Part shown: piece after piece, positions 56,649 through 64,000 of the stretch
Position numbering within the stretch: position 1 is the stretch's first letter
Layout: each line of letters opens with the position of its first letter
NCBI RefSeq assembly: GCF_000176015.1
Contig: NZ_ACYY01000003.1
Span: 124,001 to 188,000, forward strand
Direction of reading: 5' to 3'
DNA length: 64,000 nt
Origin: Rhodobacter ferrooxidans
Lineage (GTDB): Bacteria > Pseudomonadota > Alphaproteobacteria > Rhodobacterales > Rhodobacteraceae
The notes under the pieces: model-generated
What the model was told of the DNA's origin: nothing
Databases searched by the model: none
What the model saw: only the letters and a program-made list of their open reading frames with translations
Translations under genes and position numbers: made by a program

Positions 56649-57335
56649 TCAGGGAGTTGGCAGGTATTGCGCCGCTTCCTTGCGGGCGAAGGCGCGCAGG
56701 TAGGCGCCGTGCTCGGCCAGAAAGGCGGCGGCGCGGTTTGCGTCGTGCTTCGAGAGGTCGCGCAGCCACCAAGCCACGGCTTTCTGGATGAACCAGTCGC
56801 GGTCGGTGCAGTAGCCGGCGGCCCAGTCGAGGATACGCTCGCGGGCGGCGATCTCGGCGGCTTTGGGGTTGGGCAGCTTGGCGAAGGGCAGGGTGGCGAC
56901 CAAAGCGGCGCGGCGTTGCCACATGTTTTCCGACCGGGTCCAGGTTTCAACCTCGTCCAGCCGCGACGGGTCGGCGATCAGGCGTTTTTGCGCCGCGATG
57001 CAGGCGTGGTCCGCGATGGCCCAGGCGTCGAAATCCGGCAGCCATTGGCAGATCAGCGCCCAGGCGCCGCTGTCATCGGGGCGGATGCGGGCCTGGCTCA
57101 GCAGTTTGGCGGCGGCAATCCGCGCTTCGTGGATGTTGCTGCGCCACAACCCGTCGGCCAGCGCCAGCCGGTCAGGCAGCGACAGGGTGGCGCGCCAGTC
57201 TTTGACCAAGGCGTCGATCTCGGGGTTCGAGACGCCGAGATACGGGCGTTCGACCTTGTGATAGGCTTGCATTTCCAGTGCCTTGCCGGGCAAAGCTTGT
57301 GCAGTCAGGGCGGCGATCGCCTGTTCGGGGGTCAT
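56649..57335 (-). CDS. DNA alkylation repair protein, AlkD-like
   Basis: 228 residues of HEAT-like helices (MTPEQAIAALTAQALPGK at the start), with the aromatic/acidic pocket segment VAWWLRDLSKHD characteristic of AlkC/AlkD alkylpurine glycosylases. These release bulky or positively charged alkylated bases. ATG 57335 overlaps the upstream PNPOx stop by four bases. It ends the glmU-glmS operon; no link between base excision and cell-wall precursor supply is known. Confidence 0.85.
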   Translation of the reverse strand: MTPEQAIAALTAQALPGKALEMQAYHKVERPYLGVSNPEIDALVKDWRATLSLPDRLALADGLWRSNIHEARIAAAKLLSQARIRPDDSGAWALICQWLPDFDAWAIADHACIAAQKRLIADPSRLDEVETWTRSENMWQRRAALVATLPFAKLPNPKAAEIAARERILDWAAGYCTDRDWFIQKAVAWWLRDLSKHDANRAAAFLAEHGAYLRAFARKEAAQYLPTP

Positions 57336-57892
57336 CGGGGTTTTCCCAGATTGGCGTCGATGCCGGTCGGCAGGCCGTCGATCGAGGTGCGGTTCGTCTG
57401 GTCCCAATAGGCCTTGATGCCTTGGGCGCCTTTGTCGTCGGTCCATGTGCGCAATACCGGACGTTCGCGGACCTCGTCCATCAGCGGCACCGCGTAACCG
57501 CAGGAGGTTTGCACCAGATCGACCGTCATGTCGAAGATCTGCCGCGCGCCCGGCAGATCGGGGAAATGCCGCAGCATGTCGGCCCAGTCGGGGTCGTTGT
57601 GGTGCAGGGTGCGGGCGGTGCCAAAGGCGCGCAGGATCAGCGGGCGCGCCCCGAAGCTGCACCACATCACCGTCATCCGGGCATCATGCGCCAGATGCGC
57701 CGCGGTTTCGTTGCCCGAGCCGGTCAGGTTCAGCCAGATCAGCCGGTTGGGGCCAAGCACCCGCAGGCTGTCCATGCCTTTGGGGCTGAGGTTGATGCGG
57801 GCACTCGGCGCGGTGGAGGCCACGAAATACACCGCCTGTTCTTCAACAAACGCTTGATGTTCGGGTTGGAACTCCTTGAATCTATTTGCCAT
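57332..57892 (-). CDS. Pyridoxamine 5'-phosphate oxidase-like flavin-binding protein
   Basis: 186 residues with a split-barrel FMN-binding fold (VYFVASTAPSARINLSPKGM at the start, TVMWCSFGARPLILRAFGTA in the middle). The family Putative_PNPOx includes real PdxH and many enzymes of other or unknown function; key PdxH substrate residues cannot be confirmed here, so no symbol is given. The ATG is part of TAATG with the glmS stop, so it is translationally coupled. Confidence 0.82.
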   Translation of the reverse strand: MANRFKEFQPEHQAFVEEQAVYFVASTAPSARINLSPKGMDSLRVLGPNRLIWLNLTGSGNETAAHLAHDARMTVMWCSFGARPLILRAFGTARTLHHNDPDWADMLRHFPDLPGARQIFDMTVDLVQTSCGYAVPLMDEVRERPVLRTWTDDKGAQGIKAYWDQTNRTSIDGLPTGIDANLGKPR

Positions 57893-59712
57893 TACTCGAC
57901 CGTCACCGATTTCGCCAGATTGCGCGGCTGATCGACATCGGTGCCCTTGGCGATGGCGGTGTGATAGGCCAGCAGTTGCGCCGGAAGCGCATAGACCATC
58001 GGCGCCAGGAACCCCGGCACCTGCGGCATGGTCAGGGTTTTCCAGCAGCCGACCCCGGCCTCGGCCACGCCCTTGGCATCCGAGATCAAGAGCACCTTGC
58101 CGTGCCGCGCCATCACCTCTTGCATGTTCGACACGGTCTTGTCGAACAGCGCGTCGCGCGGCGCCAGAACGATCACCGGCACGGCTTCGTCGATCAGGGC
58201 GATGGGGCCGTGTTTCAGTTCACCTGATGCATAACCTTCGGCGTGTATGTAGCTGATTTCCTTTAGTTTAAGTGCGCCTTCCAGCGCCAGGGGGAACATC
58301 GCGCCGCGCCCCAGGAACAGGATGTCCTGCGCCTTGGCCAGTTGGTCGGCAATCGCCTCGATCTCGGCGGCAAGGCCTAAGGCGTGGTTCATCAGGCCGG
58401 GCAGCAGTGCGAAATCGGCCAGATGGGTGGCCAGCGTCGCGGCATCAAGGCGGCCGCGATCCAGCCCCGCTTTCAGCGCCAGCAGCGCCAGGACGGCCAA
58501 CTGGCAGGTGAAGGCCTTGGTCGAGGCCACGCCCACCTCGATCCCGGCCAGGATTGGCAGTGCCAGATCGCTTTCGCGGGCGATGGAGGAGGTCGGCACG
58601 TTGACCACCGCCAGCACCTTGGCCACCTTGCCCTTGGCATAGCGCAGGGCGGCCAGAGTATCGGCGGTCTCGCCCGACTGGCTGACGAACAGCGCCCAGG
58701 AGGCGGGTGAAAGCGGCGGCTCGCGGTAGCGGAATTCCGAGGCGACGTCGATATCGCAGGGCAGGCCTGCCAGCGCCTCGAACCAGTATTTCGCCACGTG
58801 GCAGGCATAGGAGGCAGTGCCGCAGGCCACCAGCGTCAGCCGATAAACGCTTTTGAAATCAATGGCTTCTGGTAGGTTCATCACCTTGCCATCCGCCGAA
58901 AGGTAGGCGCGCAGCGCGTCGGCCAGCACCACCGGCTGTTCAGCAATTTCCTTGGCCATGAAATGCCGGTAGCCGGCCTTTTCGATGCGGGTGGCGTCGA
59001 TCTGGATTTGGGTAACGGCCCGGTTGGCGCGGTTGCCGGCGGCGTCGAAAATCTCGGCCCCCTTGCGGGTGATCACCGCCCAGTCGCCTTCCTCCAGATA
59101 GGTGATGCGGTCGGTCATCGGTGCCAGGGCGATGGCGTCGGAGCCGACAAACATCTCGCCGTTGCCATGGCCGATGGCCAGCGGGCTGCCCTTGCGGGCG
59201 GCGATCAAGAGGTCGTCCTGGCCTTCGAACAGAAAGCACAGGGCGAAGGCGCCGTGAAGGCGGCCAAGGGTCTCGCGGGCGGCTTCAATGGGCGAGAGAC
59301 CGCGTTCCATGTGCAAACGGGTCATCAGCGCCACGGTTTCGGTGTCGGTTTCCGATTCAAAGGAAAACCCGGCCTCGGCCAGTTCGGCCCGCAACTCGCG
59401 GAAGTTCTCGATAATGCCGTTGTGCACCACCGCCACAGGGCCAGCCTGATGCGGATGGGCGTTGGAGACGGTGGCCGCGCCATGCGTGGCCCAGCGGGTG
59501 TGGCCGATGCCGGCCTTGCCCGCCAACGGGTCGTGCACCAGCAAATCCGACAGGTTCACCAGCTTGCCGGTGGCGCGGCGGCGGTCGAGGTGGCCGTCGT
59601 TGACCGTGGCGATGCCAGCCGAATCATAGCCGCGGTATTCCAGCCGCTTCAACGCCTCGATCAGCAGGGGGGCGACCTGATGGTTGCCAAGCACTCCGAC
59701 GATGCCGCACAT
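57892..59712 (-). CDS. glmS: Glutamine-fructose-6-phosphate aminotransferase (isomerising)
   Basis: 606 residues beginning MCGIVGVLG: after removal of methionine the catalytic cysteine is the N terminus of the glutaminase domain (about 1-220), followed by two SIS sugar-isomerase domains and the C-terminal motif PRNLAKSVTVE. Makes glucosamine 6-phosphate for peptidoglycan and lipid A. ATG 59712 is one base after the glmU stop. No GlmS riboswitch is expected between such tightly packed genes and none is visible. Confidence 0.95.
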   Translation of the reverse strand: MCGIVGVLGNHQVAPLLIEALKRLEYRGYDSAGIATVNDGHLDRRRATGKLVNLSDLLVHDPLAGKAGIGHTRWATHGAATVSNAHPHQAGPVAVVHNGIIENFRELRAELAEAGFSFESETDTETVALMTRLHMERGLSPIEAARETLGRLHGAFALCFLFEGQDDLLIAARKGSPLAIGHGNGEMFVGSDAIALAPMTDRITYLEEGDWAVITRKGAEIFDAAGNRANRAVTQIQIDATRIEKAGYRHFMAKEIAEQPVVLADALRAYLSADGKVMNLPEAIDFKSVYRLTLVACGTASYACHVAKYWFEALAGLPCDIDVASEFRYREPPLSPASWALFVSQSGETADTLAALRYAKGKVAKVLAVVNVPTSSIARESDLALPILAGIEVGVASTKAFTCQLAVLALLALKAGLDRGRLDAATLATHLADFALLPGLMNHALGLAAEIEAIADQLAKAQDILFLGRGAMFPLALEGALKLKEISYIHAEGYASGELKHGPIALIDEAVPVIVLAPRDALFDKTVSNMQEVMARHGKVLLISDAKGVAEAGVGCWKTLTMPQVPGFLAPMVYALPAQLLAYHTAIAKGTDVDQPRNLAKSVTVE

Positions 59713-59713
59713 C

Positions 59714-61078
59714 CTAGTTGCCTTTCGCTGCTGCGGCTTTGGCCGCACGGAAGCTTTCCATCATCCGCGTCGCCAGACCCGGTTTGTTTACCTGTTTGGC
59801 CCGGCCCAGGGCGAGGGCCTCGGCGGGCACGTCTTCGGTGATCACCGAGCCCGAGGCGGTCATCGCACCCGCCCCCACCGTCACCGGTGCCACCAGCATG
59901 GTGTCCGAGCCGATGAAGGCATGCGCACCGATCTCGGTGCGGTGCTTGGCAACGCCATCATAGTTGCAGGTCACGGTGCCGGCGCCGATGTTGGTGAATT
60001 CACCGACATGGGCGTCGCCGAGGTAGGTCAGGTGGCCGACCTTGACGCCCTCGTCCAGCACCGAATTCTTGATCTCGACGAAATTGCCGACATGCACATC
60101 CTCGGCCAGTTCCGCCCCGGGGCGCAGCCGGGCGAAGGGGCCGATGGTGGCGCCGCGGCTGATGTGGCAGCCCTCCAGGTGGCAGAACCCCAGCACCTCG
60201 GCGCCGGATTCGATGGTGACGCCGGGGCCGAAGATCACGTTGGGGCCGATGATGGCGTCGCGGCCGATGAAGGTATCAAGGGCGAAAAACACCGTGTCAG
60301 GGGCGGTCAGGGTGACGCCATCCTGCAGCGCTGTGGCGCGGGCGCGGGTCTGGAAGGCGGCCTCGGCGGCAGCGAGTTCGGCGCGGGTGTTGATGCCAAG
60401 GGTTTCAGCCTCGTCACAGACCACCACGCCCGCCGACAGACCGCGCGACCGGGCGAGGCCGACGATATCGGTCAGGTAGTATTCCTTCGCGGCATTCTGG
60501 TTTTCCACCATCGCCACCAGGTCGAACAGCAGGTGGGTATCGGCGCAGACAACGCCGGAATTGCAAAGGCTTATAGCGCGTTCTTCATCTGTCGCATCCT
60601 TGAACTCGACGATGCTGTGCAGGTCTTCGCCGTCCGCGATCAGCCGCCCATAGCGCCCCGGATCGGCGGCCTGAAACCCCAGCACCACCACATCATGCCG
60701 CGCCCGGGCTTCCAGCAGCGCCTCCAGCGTCTCGCCGGTGATGAAGGGGGTGTCGCCATACAGCACCACCGCATCGCCATCCTCGCCGTCCAGCACTTTT
60801 GCCGCCTGCGCCACGGCGTGGGCGGTACCAAGCTGTTCGGCCTGCACCACCACCTCGGCATCTGCGTCAAAGGTGCGGGCGGCCTTGGTCACGGCCTCGG
60901 CCCCATGCCCCGCCACCACCACCACCCGCGCCGGGTCAAGCGCCCGCCCGGCGGCCAGCGCGTGATGCAAGAGCGGTGCGCCACCGAGCCTGTGCAGCAC
61001 CTTGGGCAGGTCGGAATTCATCCGCGTGCCCTGGCCTGCCGCCAGCACGATCAGGGATACCGGGGCGGAAATCGTCAT
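59714..61078 (-). CDS. glmU: Bifunctional GlmU: UDP-GlcNAc pyrophosphorylase / GlcN-1-P acetyltransferase
   Basis: 454 residues: N-terminal uridyltransferase with LAAGQGTRMNSDLPKVLH and LYGDTPFI, then a left-handed beta-helix acetyltransferase with many hexapeptide repeats (for example VGHLTYLGDAHVGEFTNIG) and NYDGVAKHRT. It makes UDP-N-acetylglucosamine. ATG 61078 with AAAGG about seven bases before it is preferred to GTG 61084. First gene of the glmU-glmS-PNPOx-AlkD operon. Confidence 0.95.
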   Translation of the reverse strand: MTISAPVSLIVLAAGQGTRMNSDLPKVLHRLGGAPLLHHALAAGRALDPARVVVVAGHGAEAVTKAARTFDADAEVVVQAEQLGTAHAVAQAAKVLDGEDGDAVVLYGDTPFITGETLEALLEARARHDVVVLGFQAADPGRYGRLIADGEDLHSIVEFKDATDEERAISLCNSGVVCADTHLLFDLVAMVENQNAAKEYYLTDIVGLARSRGLSAGVVVCDEAETLGINTRAELAAAEAAFQTRARATALQDGVTLTAPDTVFFALDTFIGRDAIIGPNVIFGPGVTIESGAEVLGFCHLEGCHISRGATIGPFARLRPGAELAEDVHVGNFVEIKNSVLDEGVKVGHLTYLGDAHVGEFTNIGAGTVTCNYDGVAKHRTEIGAHAFIGSDTMLVAPVTVGAGAMTASGSVITEDVPAEALALGRAKQVNKPGLATRMMESFRAAKAAAAKGN

Positions 61079-61180
61079 CAACACACCTTTTCTTTGTGGT
61101 CGGCCCGTTCTAACCCGGTTTGGCCGATGCGCAAGGGCAAGCGCCTCACGGCAGTTTTCAGTCGGTTACAGGAGGCGACG

Positions 61181-61861
61181 ATGCGCACGGTGGTATTCGA
61201 TCTGGATGGCACGTTGGCCGATACCAGTGCCGACCTGATTGCCGCGGCCAATGCCTGCTTTCGCGGGCTGGGGCTGGGCGATGTGCTGCACCCCGAAGCC
61301 GATGCCTTGACCGCGTTTCAGGGGGGGCGGGCGATGCTGCGGCTGGGGTTTCAGCGCCTGGGGCAGGGCAGCGAGGCGGAAGTGGACGCACAATACCCGG
61401 TGCTGCTGCTGGCCTATGCGGATGCCATTGATACCCATACAAGGCTGTATCCGGGTGCGGCCGAGGCGGTGCAGGCGCTGCGCGATGCCGGTTTCGCCAC
61501 CGCGATCTGCACCAACAAGCCGGAAGGGCTGGCCGAAACGTTGACCCGCCGTCTGGGCATCCGCGATCTGTTCGGCGCGCTGATCGGTGCCGACACCCTG
61601 CCCACCCGCAAGCCCGACCCCGCGCCCTATGTGGCAGCCGTCACCCGGGCGGGCGGGGCGGTGGCGCGGTCCTTGCTGGTGGGCGATACCGTGACCGACC
61701 GGGAAACCGCGCGGGCGGCGGGGGTGCCTGCGGTGCTGGTCAGCTTTGGCCCCGAAGGCATGGGCGTGGCGCGGATGCAGCCTGAGGCCCTGCTGCACCG
61801 TTTCGCCGATCTGCCCGCGCTGGCCGAGGCGCTGATTCCCGCAAATCAGCCCCGAATCTGA
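61181..61861 (+). CDS. gph: Phosphoglycolate phosphatase (HAD family)
   Basis: 226 residues with HAD motif I FDLDGTLADTSADL, motif II TNKPEG, motif III lysine in RKPDPAP and motif IV VGDTVTDRETARAAG, the Gph arrangement. Removes phosphate from 2-phosphoglycolate, which arises in DNA repair and oxygenase reactions. AGGAGG (61170-61175) precedes ATG 61181. Divergent from glmU with about 100 bp between the start codons. Confidence 0.88.
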   Translation: MRTVVFDLDGTLADTSADLIAAANACFRGLGLGDVLHPEADALTAFQGGRAMLRLGFQRLGQGSEAEVDAQYPVLLLAYADAIDTHTRLYPGAAEAVQALRDAGFATAICTNKPEGLAETLTRRLGIRDLFGALIGADTLPTRKPDPAPYVAAVTRAGGAVARSLLVGDTVTDRETARAAGVPAVLVSFGPEGMGVARMQPEALLHRFADLPALAEALIPANQPRI

Positions 61862-61967
61862 TCCGTCACCGCCCCGCGAAACGGCACCCGATGAATTTCG
61901 GTGCACAATCGCATACAATTTCCCCGGAATGATGCCTTTGAAGTGCCGCTTTTCCGGGCTGCGTCGG

Positions 61968-61996
61968 TTGACCGCAGGTGGGGGGCGGGATAAACG
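61968..61996 (+). promoter_or_regulatory. Possible promoter of the nuo operon
   Basis: TTGACC (61968-61973), a 17-base spacer and TAAACG (61991-61996). The -10 is weak, so this is a suggestion only. The 200 bp between gph and nuoA hold no gene. Confidence 0.35.
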
Positions 61997-62062
61997 GTTG
62001 CCGAACAGTGCAGGCGCCTCAACAGTGGCCGTCTTGCCGTCGCCAGCTGAAGGAGCAACCTC

Positions 62063-62428
62063 GTGGACGCACTTCTCCGAGAGTATCTTCCCATCCTGAT
62101 CCTGCTTGCCCTGGCCATCGGCCTTGGCCTGGTGCTGATTTTGGCGGCGGTGGTGCTGGCGATCCGCAACCCCGACCCGGAAAAGGTCTCGGCCTATGAA
62201 TGTGGTTTCAACGCCTTCGACGACGCGCGGATGAAGTTCGACGTGCGGTTCTATCTGGTGTCGATCCTGTTCATCATCTTCGATCTGGAAGTGGCGTTCC
62301 TGTTCCCCTGGGCGGTGGCCTTCGGGCAGATCTCGATGCTGGGGTTCTGGTCGATGATGATCTTCCTGACGGTGCTGACCGTAGGCTTTGCCTATGAATG
62401 GAAGAAGGGGGCGCTGGAATGGGCGTGA
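62063..62428 (+). CDS. nuoA: NADH-quinone oxidoreductase subunit A
   Basis: 121 residues with three membrane helices and the family landmarks [20 protein letters not shown] (cysteine loop) and [13 protein letters not shown]. Part of the membrane arm of complex I near the quinone site. The start is GTG 62063 with GAAGGAG upstream. First gene of nuo; the stop overlaps nuoB. Confidence 0.94.
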   Translation: MDALLREYLPILILLALAIGLGLVLILAAVVLAIRNPDPEKVSAYECGFNAFDDARMKFDVRFYLVSILFIIFDLEVAFLFPWAVAFGQISMLGFWSMMIFLTVLTVGFAYEWKKGALEWA

Positions 62429-62952
62429 TGACCGGGGCGAATACCGCGGGGCCTGATGCCGAGGTTGCGACCGACGCGCTGAACCGCGAGCTTTCGGACA
62501 AGGGGTTTCTGCTGACCTCGACCGAGGACATCATCAACTGGGCCCGCACTGGCAGCCTGCACTGGATGACCTTTGGTCTGGCCTGTTGTGCTGTGGAAAT
62601 GATCCAGCTTTCGATGCCGCGCTATGATCTGGAACGCTTTGGCACTGCCCCGCGCGCCTCGCCGCGGCAGTCCGATCTGATGATCGTCGCGGGCACCCTG
62701 ACCAACAAGATGGCCCCGGCGCTGCGCAAGGTCTATGACCAGATGCCCGAGCCGCGCTATGTGATCTCGATGGGTAGCTGTGCCAATGGCGGCGGCTACT
62801 ACCACTATTCCTATTCGGTGGTGCGCGGTTGCGACCGCATCGTGCCGGTCGATGTCTATGTGCCGGGCTGCCCGCCCACCGCCGAGGCGTTGCTGTATGG
62901 CATCCTGCAGTTGCAACGCAAAATGCGCCGCACCGGCACCATAACCCGCTAA
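62419..62952 (+). CDS. nuoB: NADH-quinone oxidoreductase subunit B
   Basis: 177 residues that hold the terminal iron-sulphur cluster N2. The ligand cysteines are in [16 protein letters not shown] and [11 protein letters not shown]. Start ATG 62419 overlaps nuoA by ten bases with AAGGGGG about nine bases ahead; ATG 62428 (TGATG overlap) would shorten it by three residues and fits as well. Confidence 0.95.
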   Translation: MGVMTGANTAGPDAEVATDALNRELSDKGFLLTSTEDIINWARTGSLHWMTFGLACCAVEMIQLSMPRYDLERFGTAPRASPRQSDLMIVAGTLTNKMAPALRKVYDQMPEPRYVISMGSCANGGGYYHYSYSVVRGCDRIVPVDVYVPGCPPTAEALLYGILQLQRKMRRTGTITR

Positions 62953-62963
62953 GGAAAAGCCCC

Positions 62964-63566
62964 ATGCCCGAAGCGTTGAACGAACTTGCCGGCCTGCTGG
63001 AACTGAAGCAGTCGAACGCCGTGCTGGGCCATGCGGTCGAGAATGGCGAGCTGACGGTGGAAGTTTCCGTTGCGCGGCTGCATGGGCTGGTGGATTTCCT
63101 GCGCGGCGATGCGGCCTGCCGGTTCTCGACACTGATCGACATCACGGCGGTGGATTACCCCGGCCGCGCCGCGCGGTTCGACGTGGTGTATCACCTGCTG
63201 TCGATGTATCAGAACCAGCGCATCCGGCTGGTGGCGGCGGTGCGCGAGGACGAGATGGTGCCCTCGCTGGTGTCGCTGTTCCCCGGCGCCAACTGGTACG
63301 AGCGCGAGGTGTTCGACATGTTCGGCATCCTGTTCTCGGGCCACCCCGACCTGCGCCGCATCCTGACCGACTATGGTTTCCGCGGCCACCCGCTGCGCAA
63401 GGATTTCCCCACCACCGGCTATACCGAAGTGCGCTATGACGATGTGCAAAAGCGCGTGGTCTACGAACCGGTCAGCCTGACGCAGGAATACCGCCAGTTC
63501 GATTTCATGTCGCCATGGGAGGGGGCTGCCTACATCCTTCCGGGCGACGAAAAGCAGGGGGCCTGA
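62964..63566 (+). CDS. nuoC: NADH-quinone oxidoreductase subunit C
   Basis: 200 residues with the 30-kDa subunit signature ERECFDMFGI-like segment (here [20 protein letters not shown]) followed by [14 protein letters not shown]. Peripheral-arm subunit next to NuoD. AAGGA (62951-62955) precedes ATG 62964. Not fused to nuoD, unlike in enterobacteria. Confidence 0.95.
   Translation: MPEALNELAGLLELKQSNAVLGHAVENGELTVEVSVARLHGLVDFLRGDAACRFSTLIDITAVDYPGRAARFDVVYHLLSMYQNQRIRLVAAVREDEMVPSLVSLFPGANWYEREVFDMFGILFSGHPDLRRILTDYGFRGHPLRKDFPTTGYTEVRYDDVQKRVVYEPVSLTQEYRQFDFMSPWEGAAYILPGDEKQGA

Positions 63567-64000
<434 letters not shown>

Noticed and set aside
57892-59712. glmS riboswitch
   Set aside because: glmS starts one base after glmU, which leaves no room for the ribozyme fold, and the ribozyme belongs to Firmicutes and relatives.
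59684-61861. 725-codon version of gph
   Set aside because: The extra upstream part is antisense to glmU; the HAD motif I begins right after ATG 61181, which has a strong AGGAGG.

Overview
The window is high-GC bacterial chromosome with very dense coding. It most likely comes from an alphaproteobacterium of the Rhodobacteraceae (Rhodobacter/Gemmobacter/Tabrizicola-like). The reasons are the closely family-typical NuoA-D, DUF3422, PAS and SPAGFGKRSRCYS-type small proteins, the class II DAHP synthase, a five-gene liv cluster, and two families of short intergenic terminator-like repeats. This assignment is inference from protein character; no database search was run. No rRNA, tRNA, CRISPR array, insertion sequence or prophage was seen.

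Layout. 0-2 kb: the 3' end of a large RTX/Hint secreted protein. 2-5 kb: a dimethylglycine/sarcosine dehydrogenase-like flavoprotein coupled to a MobA-like nucleotidyltransferase. 5.2-10.8 kb: a branched-chain (hydrophobic) amino-acid ABC importer operon (SBP-LivG-LivF-small secreted protein-LivH-LivM). 11-16.7 kb: a GlxA-type AraC regulator, DAHP synthase, a PAS protein, and the yicC-gmk-gamma carbonic anhydrase operon. 16.8-24.7 kb: the phosphate regulon phoR-pstSCAB-phoU-phoB with a Pho box before pstS. 24.7-30.6 kb: nucleoside hydrolase, an orphan iron-type binding protein, MazG, an outer-membrane beta-barrel, an M20 amidohydrolase and two small secreted proteins. 30.9-35.7 kb: an exopolysaccharide-type operon (UDP-xylose synthase-like, GalE, membrane GT2 glycosyltransferase, GH26-like hydrolase) read leftward from an AT-rich control region of about 0.9 kb. 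36.5-44 kb: kynureninase, a small membrane methyltransferase, pntAB, an MFS transporter and a DUF3422 protein. 44-54 kb: an Opp-type peptide importer, divergent from an ArgE-like deacylase, an amino-acid oxidase-like flavoprotein and a second M20 amidohydrolase, which reads as a peptide uptake and breakdown locus. 54-57 kb: HPP-CBS membrane protein, moaA and a lipoprotein. 56.6-61.9 kb: glmU-glmS-PNPOx-AlkD, with divergent gph. 62-64 kb: the start of the nuo (complex I) operon, cut by the window end.

Themes. Three ABC-importer operons (liv, pst, opp) each carry a strong hairpin directly after the solute-binding-protein gene, a usual way to make more binding protein than membrane components. 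Gene ends repeatedly carry one of two repeat families: a GC hairpin with an AGACA/TGTCT loop next to GAGGATATTT (four full members and two partial ones), and a double palindrome AAAAGTTTT..AAAACTTTT plus CAAAATCCTTCGAAGGATTTTG (two members). The observations I rate highest are these repeats, a back-to-back pair of DnaA-box-like sequences forming a 12-bp palindrome at 30.8 kb, the small secreted protein translationally coupled inside the liv operon, the compact GT2/GH26/UDP-xylose exopolysaccharide locus, and a PhoR without membrane segments divergent from an uncharacterised receiver-sized protein. I did not find a clearly unprecedented multi-gene system here.
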